The notes beneath the pieces were generated by a model, which had not been told where the DNA came from, ran no database searches, and saw nothing but the letters and a program-made list of their open reading frames with translations. Position numbers and translations under genes: made by a program. Shown in pieces: positions 1-5,035 of a DNA stretch of 5,035 nt; position 1 is the first letter of the stretch; each line of letters begins with the position of its first letter. This DNA is from Thermaceae bacterium (GTDB taxonomy: Bacteria; Deinococcota; Deinococci; Deinococcales; Marinithermaceae): positions 1-5,035 of the forward strand of contig JALUED010000157.1 in assembly GCA_027053145.1 (NCBI GenBank), read 5' to 3'.

Positions 1-623
1 CCTCGCCCGGGAAACCGCGCCTCGACCCGGGGAAGCACCTCGCTGCGGAGGTAGGCGCGGTCCCGGGCGAGGTCGAGGTTGGTCGAATCCTCGCGCCAGG
101 GGACGCCCCGCGCCTTTAGGTAGGCCCGGAGCCCCCGGCGCCGGGCAAAGAGCAGGGGCCGCTTCACCGCCCCTAGCTCCCGCCTTACGCCGAGCGCCCG
201 GGCGGTGCCGGTAAAGAGCTGGAAGAGCACGGTCTCGGCTTGGTCGTCGGCGGTGTGGGCGGTGAGGATGCAGCTCGCGCCGTGGGCCTTCGCCACCCGG
301 GCGAGGAAGCTATAGCGGACCTCGCGGGCGGCGGCCTCGAGGTTTTTCCCCTTCTCCCGGGCGATCCGGGCCACGTCCACCCGCTCGACCACCGCCGGAA
401 ACCCAAGCTCTTCGGCGAGCCGCCGGACGAACGCGGCGTCCTCGGCTGACTCTGGCCTAAGCCCGTGGTCGAGGTGGGCCACCACCGCCTCGCGGCCAAG
501 CTCATGGACGAGGAACATGAGCGCCACCGAGTCGCCGCCGCCCGAGACCGCGAGCACAAGCTTACCCTCGGGGCAAAGGCTTTCGAGTTCGGCTTCAAAC
601 CGCGCCCTCACCAGGGGTAGCAT
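1..623 (-). CDS. tilS: tRNA(Ile)-lysidine synthase TilS, N-terminal part (3' end beyond window)
   Basis: TilS uses ATP to attach lysine to C34 of the CAU-anticodon tRNA(Ile), forming lysidine. This changes decoding from AUG to AUA and charging from Met to Ile. It is a cytosolic enzyme and normally essential. Counting from the ATG at 623, the PP-loop ATP site SGGGDS is at about residues 27-32. It is followed by HLDHGLRPES near residue 52 and AHTADDQAET near residue 125, both family signatures. A stretch containing RPLL, then EDSTN and LRSEVLP follows. About 207 residues are visible, covering the N-terminal catalytic domain; the tRNA-binding C-terminal part lies off the left edge. Two motifs look loosely conserved: FTGTA where many TilS have LLRGTG, and RAYLR where many have RN.LR. 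No convincing Shine-Dalgarno precedes the ATG. A GTG at 611, seven bases after a TATGCT hexamer, is an alternative leaderless start. It is head to head with truD, 3 bp apart. Confidence 0.92.
   Translation of the reverse strand, partial: MLPLVRARFEAELESLCPEGKLVLAVSGGGDSVALMFLVHELGREAVVAHLDHGLRPESAEDAAFVRRLAEELGFPAVVERVDVARIAREKGKNLEAAAREVRYSFLARVAKAHGASCILTAHTADDQAETVLFQLFTGTARALGVRRELGAVKRPLLFARRRGLRAYLKARGVPWREDSTNLDLARDRAYLRSEVLPRVEARFPGR
618..623 (+). promoter_or_regulatory. Candidate -10 element for truD
   Basis: The plus strand reads TAGCAT (TANNNT). Six bases later is the GTG at 630, codon 2 of the longest truD frame, so a leaderless truD mRNA is possible. TTCAAA at 594-599 is a weak -35 candidate with an 18 bp spacer. 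The competing reading is that AGGGG at 613-617 is a Shine-Dalgarno nine bases before the GTG at 627, on a transcript starting inside tilS. Confidence 0.3.
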
Positions 624-624
624 A
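619..624 (-). promoter_or_regulatory. Candidate -10 element for tilS, overlapping that of truD
   Basis: The minus strand reads TATGCT here (TANNNT), then seven bases, then a GTG in frame with tilS at 611. This is the geometry of leaderless promoters described in Deinococcus. It overlaps the annotated ATG at 623, so it would only serve a shorter TilS. No good -35 is visible. The assignment is an inference from spacing alone. Confidence 0.3.
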
Positions 625-626
625 AG

Positions 627-1697
627 GTGGTGCGCCCCGACTTCGACGCCCTCCCCTACCTAACCGAAGACCTCCCGGGGACGGGCGAAAAAATCCGCGA
701 AAAACTCGAGCACTTCCAGGTTGAAGAGGTTCCCGCCTACCTCCCTTCGGGGAAGGGCGAGCACCTTTTCCTCTTCGTGGAAAAACGGGGCCTCACCACC
801 CGCGACCTGGTGGACCGGCTCATCCGCCTCGGCGTCCCGGAGGTGGGGATCGGCGTCGCCGGGCTTAAGGATAAGCACGCTGTCGCCCGCCAGTGGCTCT
901 CGATCCCCGCCCGCTACGAGCAGGTGCTCAAGGCGTTCGAGGAGCCTGGGGCGATCCGAATCCTCGCCGCCGAGCGCCACCGAAACAAGCTCAAAACCGG
1001 ACACTTAAAGGGCAACCGCTTTCGGATCTTCGTCAAAGGCGCGAACGCCGAACGGGCCGAAGCCGTCCTCCGCCGGCTTAAGGCAAAGGGCCTTCCCAAC
1101 TACTACGGCCCCCAGCGCTTCGGGCTTTACGGCAAAAACCCTGAGAAGGGGCTTGAGCTCATCCAGGGCAAGAAGGCCCGGGGCCGGCCCTGGCTTAAGC
1201 GGTTCCTCGTGGGGAGCGTGCAAAGCCTCCTTTTCAACGCCTACCTCGCGGAAAGGCTGCGCCGGGACCTCTACGACCGCTTCCTCAAGGGCGACGTGGC
1301 GAAAAAGCACGCAAGCGGCGGGGAGTTCATGGTCTTGGACCCCGAGCGGGAAAACCCCCGCGCCCAGGCCCTTGAGATCAGCCCCACCGGGCCGCTTTTT
1401 GGCAAGAAGTACTTCGAAGCCGAGGACGCTTCCCGCGCCCTCGAGGACGAGATCCTCGAGCGCTACGGCCTCAACCGCGCCGACTTCACCGCCCGCCGGG
1501 GGGCCCGGCGCCCGATCCGGGTGCCGCTCCTTGAAGCCTCGGTTGAGGCTGCAACAGGAGGCGTTTGGCTTGCCTTCTTTTTGCCCAAGGGCAGCTACGC
1601 GACGAGCCTGCTCCGCGAGGTGATGAAGAAAAACCCCGAGGCCGAAGGCCCCGGGGATCCGGCCCGTGGGACGCTAGAAGCGCAAACCGAGCTTTAA
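627..1697 (+). CDS. truD: tRNA pseudouridine(13) synthase TruD
   Basis: TruD isomerises U13 of tRNA (tRNA-Glu in Escherichia coli) to pseudouridine in the cytosol. The 356 residues are close to the roughly 350 usual for bacterial TruD. The N-terminus carries the family block FQVEEVPAYLPSGKGEHL, about residues 30-47. The catalytic aspartate is D82 in the motif GLKDKHA (79-85). NYYGPQRFG lies at 158-166. A QSLLFNAYLAER stretch near residue 195 and PTGPLFGKKY near residue 255 lie in and around the TRUD insertion domain. The conserved fold appears to end around LLREVMKKN (residue 336). The last 20 residues (337-356) are Pro/Gly/Glu-rich and are encoded by DNA that also forms the terminator and 3' end of the convergent gene on the other strand. 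The start is a GTG at 627 or 630. The gene is head to head with tilS, another tRNA-modification gene. Confidence 0.95.
   Translation: MVRPDFDALPYLTEDLPGTGEKIREKLEHFQVEEVPAYLPSGKGEHLFLFVEKRGLTTRDLVDRLIRLGVPEVGIGVAGLKDKHAVARQWLSIPARYEQVLKAFEEPGAIRILAAERHRNKLKTGHLKGNRFRIFVKGANAERAEAVLRRLKAKGLPNYYGPQRFGLYGKNPEKGLELIQGKKARGRPWLKRFLVGSVQSLLFNAYLAERLRRDLYDRFLKGDVAKKHASGGEFMVLDPERENPRAQALEISPTGPLFGKKYFEAEDASRALEDEILERYGLNRADFTARRGARRPIRVPLLEASVEAATGGVWLAFFLPKGSYATSLLREVMKKNPEAEGPGDPARGTLEAQTEL
1629..1656 (-). terminator. Intrinsic terminator of the barrel-like gene, nested inside truD
   Basis: Read on the minus strand, CCCCGGGGCC, the loop TTC and GGCCTCGGGG form a 10-base-pair stem with one C.A mismatch (1656-1634). 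It is followed at once by TTTTT (1633-1629) and then CTTC. This is a textbook rho-independent terminator. It starts 17 bases after the stop codon of the minus-strand gene ending at 1674. On the plus strand the same bases are sense codons 335-343 of truD. The plus strand has no T tract after the hairpin, so it should not terminate truD transcription. Confidence 0.8.
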
Positions 1698-2135
1698 CGC
1701 GACAAAAGGCCCTTTGAAGGCGTCCTTCTCGAGCTTAAAGGCGTAGCCCGCATCCAAGCCCAAGAAAGCCGGAAGCGGAAGGGTCCCCACGTCGAGGTCG
1801 AACTCGGCATCGGCCCGCACGAATCCATAGAACCCGCCGGCGTACCCTACGCCGGCGCCGCCGCCCGCACGTAGCCCCTCAAGCAGCGGAAGCGAGGCCA
1901 GGTAGCGCATGCCAAAAGCGGCGTCCAGCCCACCCCGAGCGTAGCCGAGGTCCAGCGTGGGGCGGAGCGCCCCCACCGGCGGCTGGAATAATAGGCAATC
2001 CCAGGAAGCCTCCAGGCCAAAGGCCGCGCCCCCAGCGTAGCCTCCGCGAAGGGCTGCGGAAGGATGCGGATTCCCAAAGGCAAGCGCCAGGGAAAGCCCA
2101 AACAAAAGCCCAATCGCCAGCACGATCCGCTTCAT
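1674..2135 (-). CDS. Exported small beta-barrel-like protein, putative outer-membrane protein
   Basis: I do not recognise a named family. The protein is 153 residues. Residues 1-21 (MKR followed by a Leu/Ala/Ile-rich core ending LALAFG) form a clear Sec signal peptide. It has no lipobox. The mature part is rich in Gly, Ala and aromatics and divides into about eight alternating polar/non-polar stretches: roughly 26-35, 37-50, 58-67, 69-81, 88-99, 101-114, 121-134 and 142-153. The protein ends in KLGLRF, and a C-terminal Phe on an amphipathic strand is the classic BAM-recognised beta-signal. An eight-stranded outer-membrane barrel of OmpA-barrel size is therefore the best guess; a periplasmic beta protein is the alternative. 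The ATG at 2135 was chosen because GGAGGTGAT (2148-2140) is an excellent Shine-Dalgarno eight bases upstream. In-frame GTG (2144) and ATG (2141) lie inside that site. It overlaps convergent truD by 24 bp. Confidence 0.75.
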   Translation of the reverse strand: MKRIVLAIGLLFGLSLALAFGNPHPSAALRGGYAGGAAFGLEASWDCLLFQPPVGALRPTLDLGYARGGLDAAFGMRYLASLPLLEGLRAGGGAGVGYAGGFYGFVRADAEFDLDVGTLPLPAFLGLDAGYAFKLEKDAFKGPFVALKLGLRF

Positions 2136-2202
2136 ACCCATCACCTCCCACCCCTACCCTACCGCAAAGGCCGGGGCATCTGCAGGAAAAAACCCGTTTA
2201 AA
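2136..2202 (+). promoter_or_regulatory. Divergent intergenic promoter region (67 bp)
   Basis: This is the only sizeable non-coding gap in the window. It lies between two divergently transcribed genes, so it should hold promoters for both. Its right end is locally AT-rich (GAAAAAA at 2186-2192, TTTAAA at 2197-2202) against a GC-rich background. On the minus strand TAGGGT (2161-2156) is a weak -10 candidate for the barrel-like gene. It would give a leader of about 14 bases beginning at the Shine-Dalgarno. I see no convincing -35 hexamer for either direction and no clear operator palindrome. Confidence 0.5.
2140..2148 (-). promoter_or_regulatory. Strong Shine-Dalgarno deciding the start of the barrel-like gene
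   Basis: The minus strand reads GGAGGTGAT, a nine-base match to the complement of the 16S rRNA 3' tail. Eight bases separate GGAGG from the ATG at 2135. In-frame start codons at 2144 and 2141 overlap the site itself, so they are unlikely to be used. Confidence 0.8.
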
Positions 2203-2204
2203 AT
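2199..2204 (+). promoter_or_regulatory. Candidate -10 element for the ClC gene (leaderless start)
   Basis: TAAAAT matches five of six bases of TATAAT and lies in the AT-rich end of the gap. Seven bases later comes GTG at 2212, in frame with the ClC gene. There is no usable Shine-Dalgarno before the ATG at 2203; the nearest, AGGA at 2184-2187, is 15 bases away. A leaderless message starting near 2212 therefore fits better. No -35 was found. Confidence 0.4.
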
Positions 2205-3909
2205 GACCCCCGTGGCGGTAAAGCGTCCCCTGGAAACCTCGTGGTACCGGCTTCTTCTTTTAAGCTTCCTAATTGGAATCGTTGCGGGATTCGGCGCTAT
2301 CCTCTTTAACTGGATGGTGCAGGTAGGACACCAACTCTTCCTCGAAAACCTCGCCCACTACCGCCCCCCGACCGAGGGGGGGGAGGGGCCCGAGTTTGGG
2401 CCCTATAGCCGCCTCTTGATCCCCCTCGTCACCGGGCTCGGCGGACTGATCGCAGGCTGGCTCGTCTTCACCTTCGCCCCCGAAGCCGAGGGGCACGGCA
2501 CCGACGCGGTGATCCGTTCCTACCACGAGCAGGGCGGCTACATCCGTCCCCAGGTGCCCCTGATCAAAACCCTGGCCTCGGCCATCACCCTGGGCTCGGG
2601 CGGCTCCGGCGGCCGCGAGGGGCCGATCGCCCAGATCGGGGCGGGCCTCGCTTCGGTAACCGCAAGCTGGCTCCGGCTTTCCGACACCGAACGCCGGATC
2701 CTCGTCCTGGCCGGGGCCGGCGGCGGCATCGGCGCGGTCTTCCATGCCCCCCTAGGCGGGGCGCTTTTTGCCGCCGAAGTGCTTTACTCCAAGCTCGACT
2801 CCGAAAGCGAGGTCTTGATCCCAAGCATCATCTCAGCGGTCACCGCCTATTCGGTAGCCGGCTACGTAAGCGGGTTCGGCTCGCTCTTCCACTTCCGGGT
2901 GGACCACTACAACCAGCCCGAGGTGCTCCCCTTCTACCTCCTCTTGGCCCCCCTTTCCGCCGGGGCAGCTTGGCTTTTCGTCCACCTCTTCTACGGCACC
3001 CAAGCCTGGTTCCAAAGGCTTTCGATCCCCCGCGTGCTGAAACCCGCCCTGGGCGGCTTTCTGGCGGGTTTGCTTGGGGCATTTTTGCCCCAGGTGCTTT
3101 CCGGCGGCTACGGCTGGATTCAGATGGTCTTTGAAAACAAACTGCCCTTTTTGATCCTTTTGCTCATGGCCTTCGGCAAGATGGTCGCCACCTCGCTCAC
3201 CATCGGCTCCGGCGGCTCGGGCGGCGTCTTCGGCCCCAGCGTCTTCATCGGCGCCGCCCTAGGCGGCGCCTATGGGCAGGCGGTGGCAACGCTCTTTCCC
3301 GGCCTTGGGCTCAATCCGGTGGACTTCGCCCTCGTCGGGATGGCAAGCTTTTTCTCCGCAGCCGCTAAAACCCCGCTTTCCACCATCGTCATGGTCACCG
3401 AGATGACCGGGGGCTACGGCCTGCTCGTCCCCCTCATGCTCGCAAGCTTCACCTCCTTCATCCTCCTCCGCCCCGAGATCACCCTTTACCGCTCCCAGGT
3501 GCCCGAGCGCGTGGACAGCCCGGTGCATGCCCACGAGTACATCCGCCTCGCCCTCACCAGCCTGGCCGAGCGCGGCCTACCCATCCCCAAGGACGTGCCG
3601 CTGCCCCAGGTAGCGCGGCTGCTTGAGACTGGGCAACCGGTCCCCCTCGACCCCGAGGGCAACGAGATCGCCTTCGCCATGCACCTCCACGACGACCATC
3701 CCTGGGTGGGTCGGCGGATCGTCGAGCTCGGCCTGCCCCCCGACGTTTTGGTGATCTCGGTGCTCCGGGAAAAAGCAAACCGGGTAATCGTGCCCCGGGG
3801 TCACACGCGGCTTGAAGCCGGCGACACCTTGATTTTGGTGGGCCCCCCCGAGGCGCCCGCCGACGTCGAACGCGCACTCGGCGTGGGCGGCAAAGCCGAA
3901 AGCGAGTAA
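2203..3909 (+). CDS. ClC-family anion transporter/channel with C-terminal TrkA-C (RCK-C) domain
   Basis: This is a cytoplasmic-membrane chloride-type channel or anion/proton exchanger of 568 residues from the ATG at 2203 (565 from the GTG at 2212). Residues about 15-425 are the voltage-gated ClC fold with many hydrophobic helices. Family motifs are visible. GHGTD (97-101) stands where E. coli ClcA has GSGIP. GREGP (137-141) carries the external gating glutamate E139. GGVFGPS (340-346) matches the GxFxP anion-site motif. Y429 in ITLYRS matches the central tyrosine. GSGGSGG occurs identically at 131-137 and 335-341, reflecting the inverted-repeat halves. After helix R the tail lacks CBS repeats. 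Instead, residues about 488-560 look like a TrkA-C/RCK-C ligand-binding domain, with VGRRIVELGLPPDVLVISVL, then R-x-IVPRG and GDTLILVG. The position of ClcA's internal proton glutamate E203 is V193 (FAAEV), as in ClC channels. The anion and the transport mode cannot be read from sequence. The stop is 2 bp from a convergent gene. Confidence 0.92.
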   Translation: MTPVAVKRPLETSWYRLLLLSFLIGIVAGFGAILFNWMVQVGHQLFLENLAHYRPPTEGGEGPEFGPYSRLLIPLVTGLGGLIAGWLVFTFAPEAEGHGTDAVIRSYHEQGGYIRPQVPLIKTLASAITLGSGGSGGREGPIAQIGAGLASVTASWLRLSDTERRILVLAGAGGGIGAVFHAPLGGALFAAEVLYSKLDSESEVLIPSIISAVTAYSVAGYVSGFGSLFHFRVDHYNQPEVLPFYLLLAPLSAGAAWLFVHLFYGTQAWFQRLSIPRVLKPALGGFLAGLLGAFLPQVLSGGYGWIQMVFENKLPFLILLLMAFGKMVATSLTIGSGGSGGVFGPSVFIGAALGGAYGQAVATLFPGLGLNPVDFALVGMASFFSAAAKTPLSTIVMVTEMTGGYGLLVPLMLASFTSFILLRPEITLYRSQVPERVDSPVHAHEYIRLALTSLAERGLPIPKDVPLPQVARLLETGQPVPLDPEGNEIAFAMHLHDDHPWVGRRIVELGLPPDVLVISVLREKANRVIVPRGHTRLEAGDTLILVGPPEAPADVERALGVGGKAESE

Positions 3910-3911
3910 CC

Positions 3912-4268
3912 TCAGCCGAGGAGGCAGCGGCGAAGGGCCTCGGTGTTGGGCGCGGGGCAGACGGCCTCAAGCCCCATGCGGTCTTTGAGCACCTCGCCCA
4001 CCTGCACGCCGTAGCCCCGGGTGAGCACGCGGTAGCCGTCGAGGTTCAGCATCATGATGAGCCCCACCACGAACTCTGCGTCCTCCTCCGGGGATAGGGG
4101 CACCCCCTCGGTGCGGCCCCGACCGGGAAGGTCCGGGATCAGGTAGCGAAACCCCTTGGGCAAGGGCTCCTTCCAATCCTCGGCCGAGGCCCCAAGCAGG
4201 ATCACCGCCGGCCCCTCGCCGAGATCGTCGTAGACCAGGTTGGTGCCGTAAAGATGGATGTAGGCCAT
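3912..4268 (-). CDS. Short degenerate alpha/beta-hydrolase-like protein (TTHA1544-like), catalytic serine absent
   Basis: The protein is 118 residues, about half a normal alpha/beta-hydrolase. The N-terminal half follows the fold: a strand pair (MAYIHLYGTNLVYDDLGEG), the strand AVILLG where active enzymes have the oxyanion HG, and YLIPDLPGRGRT (42-53), matching the common D-x-P-G-x-G-x-S stretch. The expected nucleophile elbow G-x-S-x-G falls at residues 83-87, which read TRGYG, with Gly at the serine position. No Asp/His acid-base segment follows; the chain ends soon after in CPAPNTEALRRCLLG. Hydrolase activity is therefore unlikely. From memory it resembles Thermus thermophilus TTHA1544 (PDB 2DST), which SCOP placed in its own family within the alpha/beta-hydrolase superfamily; I could not check this. 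Its ATG overlaps the upstream stop as TGATG, and GGAGG (4283-4279) lies 10 bases before it, so translation is probably coupled to the upstream hydrolase. Its role is unknown. Confidence 0.8.
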   Translation of the reverse strand: MAYIHLYGTNLVYDDLGEGPAVILLGASAEDWKEPLPKGFRYLIPDLPGRGRTEGVPLSPEEDAEFVVGLIMMLNLDGYRVLTRGYGVQVGEVLKDRMGLEAVCPAPNTEALRRCLLG

Positions 4269-5035
4269 CAGGACGGCGCCTCCGGCTCAAAGCGAAGGAG
4301 CGGCTTGGCCGCTGGGGCCTCCTCGTCCTCCTCCCGCCAGTGGACAGGGCCCTTCAAAAAATCCTCGTAGCGCTCAATGAAGCCTCTGGCAAGCGCGGCG
4401 GCTTCAGGAGGGTTTTCCCAAGGAGCGAAGTGTCCGGCACCCTCAACCGTCACCAGCATGCCCTTGAGCTCGGGAACCCACTCGGTTGCCTCGTGGCCGT
4501 AGCGCATGGGGGTGAAGACGTCCTCGGCACCGACGGCGACGAGCACCGGCGCAGTTAGGCGGCGGAGCCACTTGCGCGCATCGCCAAGCTCCCGAACCCC
4601 GCGCACCCAGGCCCCAAGGTCCCGCCCGGCGAGCCCCTCGGCCCAGGCCTCGATCTGGGCCCGGCCGCGGGCGAGGAGCAGCGAGCCAAAAAACCAGGGG
4701 GCGGCGGCGGCGACAAAGGCCTCCCGGCCGCCGAGCTCGAGGGCCACCTCGAGCGCGCGAAGCCGAGCAAGCAGAGCGTCGTCGGCCCGAAAATAGGGGG
4801 AAAAGAGCACAAGGCTCCGGGCCCCCACCTCGGGGGCAAGCCGCACCGCGGGAACGGCGGCCTCGGAAAAGGCCACGAGGTGCGCCCCCTCGGGGATCCG
4901 CCCCCGCCAGGCCTCCTCCGCCCGGGCAGGGGTGGGTTGAGGCTCGGCCTCAAGGAGCCGGTAGCCGGCAAAGGCCTCCTTAAAGGCGGCGAACCCCGCC
5001 GGCGGGCTCAGGTAGCCGGGGAGGAAGACGATCGT
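4268..5035 (-). CDS. Alpha/beta-hydrolase with intact catalytic triad, 5' end beyond window
   Basis: 255 residues are visible and the N-terminus lies off the right edge. Probably only a short piece is missing, because the first visible residues TIVFLPGYLSP look like the first core strand and oxyanion loop. The nucleophile elbow is VAFSEAAVP, so the usual G-x-S-x-G reads A-x-S-x-A (Ser codon 4867-4865). A helical cap-like segment follows. Then VLVAVGAEDVFTP carries the acid (Asp codon 4522-4520) and GAGHFAPWENP carries the histidine (codon 4432-4430). All three triad residues are present in the normal order for carboxylesterases and related hydrolases. A 26-residue charged tail with REEDEE ends the protein. 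In-frame GTG at 4876 is the valine of the elbow strand and is not a start. The substrate cannot be deduced. The stop codon overlaps the next gene's ATG by one base, making a two-gene unit with the degenerate hydrolase. Confidence 0.88.
   Translation of the reverse strand, partial: TIVFLPGYLSPPAGFAAFKEAFAGYRLLEAEPQPTPARAEEAWRGRIPEGAHLVAFSEAAVPAVRLAPEVGARSLVLFSPYFRADDALLARLRALEVALELGGREAFVAAAAPWFFGSLLLARGRAQIEAWAEGLAGRDLGAWVRGVRELGDARKWLRRLTAPVLVAVGAEDVFTPMRYGHEATEWVPELKGMLVTVEGAGHFAPWENPPEAAALARGFIERYEDFLKGPVHWREEDEEAPAAKPLLRFEPEAPS

Noticed and set aside
185..598. Long open frame on the minus strand out of phase with tilS (137 codons)
   Set aside because: Its Arg/Ser/Pro-rich translation has no motif. 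It lies wholly within tilS, whose frame carries the PP-loop and other family motifs. It is a GC-rich shadow frame.
1153..1623. 156-codon open frame on the plus strand inside truD
   Set aside because: The composition is Ser/Arg/Ala/Pro-biased and unlike a protein. It overlaps the conserved TruD frame throughout.
2136..2144. Longer start (GTG at 2144) for the barrel-like gene
   Set aside because: That codon lies inside the Shine-Dalgarno GGAGGTGAT. The ATG at 2135 has correct spacing and gives a clean signal peptide beginning MKR.
2593..3225. Repeated GSGGSGG-coding segments as a possible recombination repeat
   Set aside because: The two copies occupy matching places in the two inverted halves of the ClC fold, so protein symmetry explains them.
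3858..3891. Imperfect inverted repeat near the end of the ClC gene as a minus-strand terminator
   Set aside because: The stem is bulged with a loop of about 14 bases and no T run follows.
3916..3943. Inverted repeat CCGAGG...CCTCGG near the convergent stops as a terminator
   Set aside because: The stem is only six base pairs with a 16-base loop, and there is no T tract on either strand. This is expected by chance in GC-rich DNA.
4268..4876. GTG at 4876 as the true start of the intact hydrolase
   Set aside because: It is the valine of the strand leading to the nucleophile serine. The same frame is open to the window edge and encodes the earlier core strand and oxyanion loop.
1..5035. Search for CRISPR, tRNA/rRNA, insertion sequences, toxin-antitoxin or defence genes
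   Set aside because: I saw no spaced direct repeats, cloverleaf, transposase motif or paired small toxin gene.

Overview
This window is strongly GC-rich, very tightly packed DNA. It probably comes from a thermophilic member of the Deinococcota, most likely Thermaceae (Thermus, Meiothermus, Oceanithermus or Marinithermus). The reasons are the base composition, the mix of GTG starts and leaderless-looking starts, and a short degenerate alpha/beta-hydrolase that I recall as resembling Thermus thermophilus TTHA1544. The assignment is an inference, because no rRNA or other marker is present. Non-coding DNA is almost absent: 3 bp between genes 1 and 2, 67 bp between genes 3 and 4, and 2 bp between genes 4 and 5. 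The other junctions overlap.

Layout. (1) Positions 1-623, minus: the N-terminal part of TilS, tRNA(Ile)-lysidine synthase, cut by the left edge. (2) 627-1697, plus: TruD, tRNA pseudouridine-13 synthase. These two tRNA-modification genes sit head to head, with two -10-like hexamers overlapping on opposite strands between them. (3) 1674-2135, minus: a 153-residue exported protein that looks like a small eight-stranded outer-membrane beta-barrel. It converges on truD and overlaps its end by 24 bp. Its intrinsic terminator lies inside the truD coding sequence. (4) 2203-3909, plus: a ClC-family anion transporter or channel with a C-terminal TrkA-C/RCK-C-type domain. (5) 3912-4268, minus: a 118-residue degenerate alpha/beta-hydrolase-like protein without the nucleophile serine. 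(6) 4268 to beyond 5035, minus: an alpha/beta-hydrolase with an apparently complete Ser-Asp-His triad, cut by the right edge. Genes 6 and 5 are co-oriented, overlap by one base (TGATG), and look translationally coupled.

How the genes fit together. tilS and truD both act on tRNA and may share one divergent promoter zone. The barrel-like protein and the ClC protein diverge from the 67 bp gap and could both be envelope transport functions, but nothing in the sequence ties them to one pathway. The hydrolase pair is a compact two-gene unit in which one member looks catalytic and the other catalytically dead. That pair and the terminator nested inside truD are the most unusual things here. I see no mobile element, CRISPR array, RNA gene or defence cluster.
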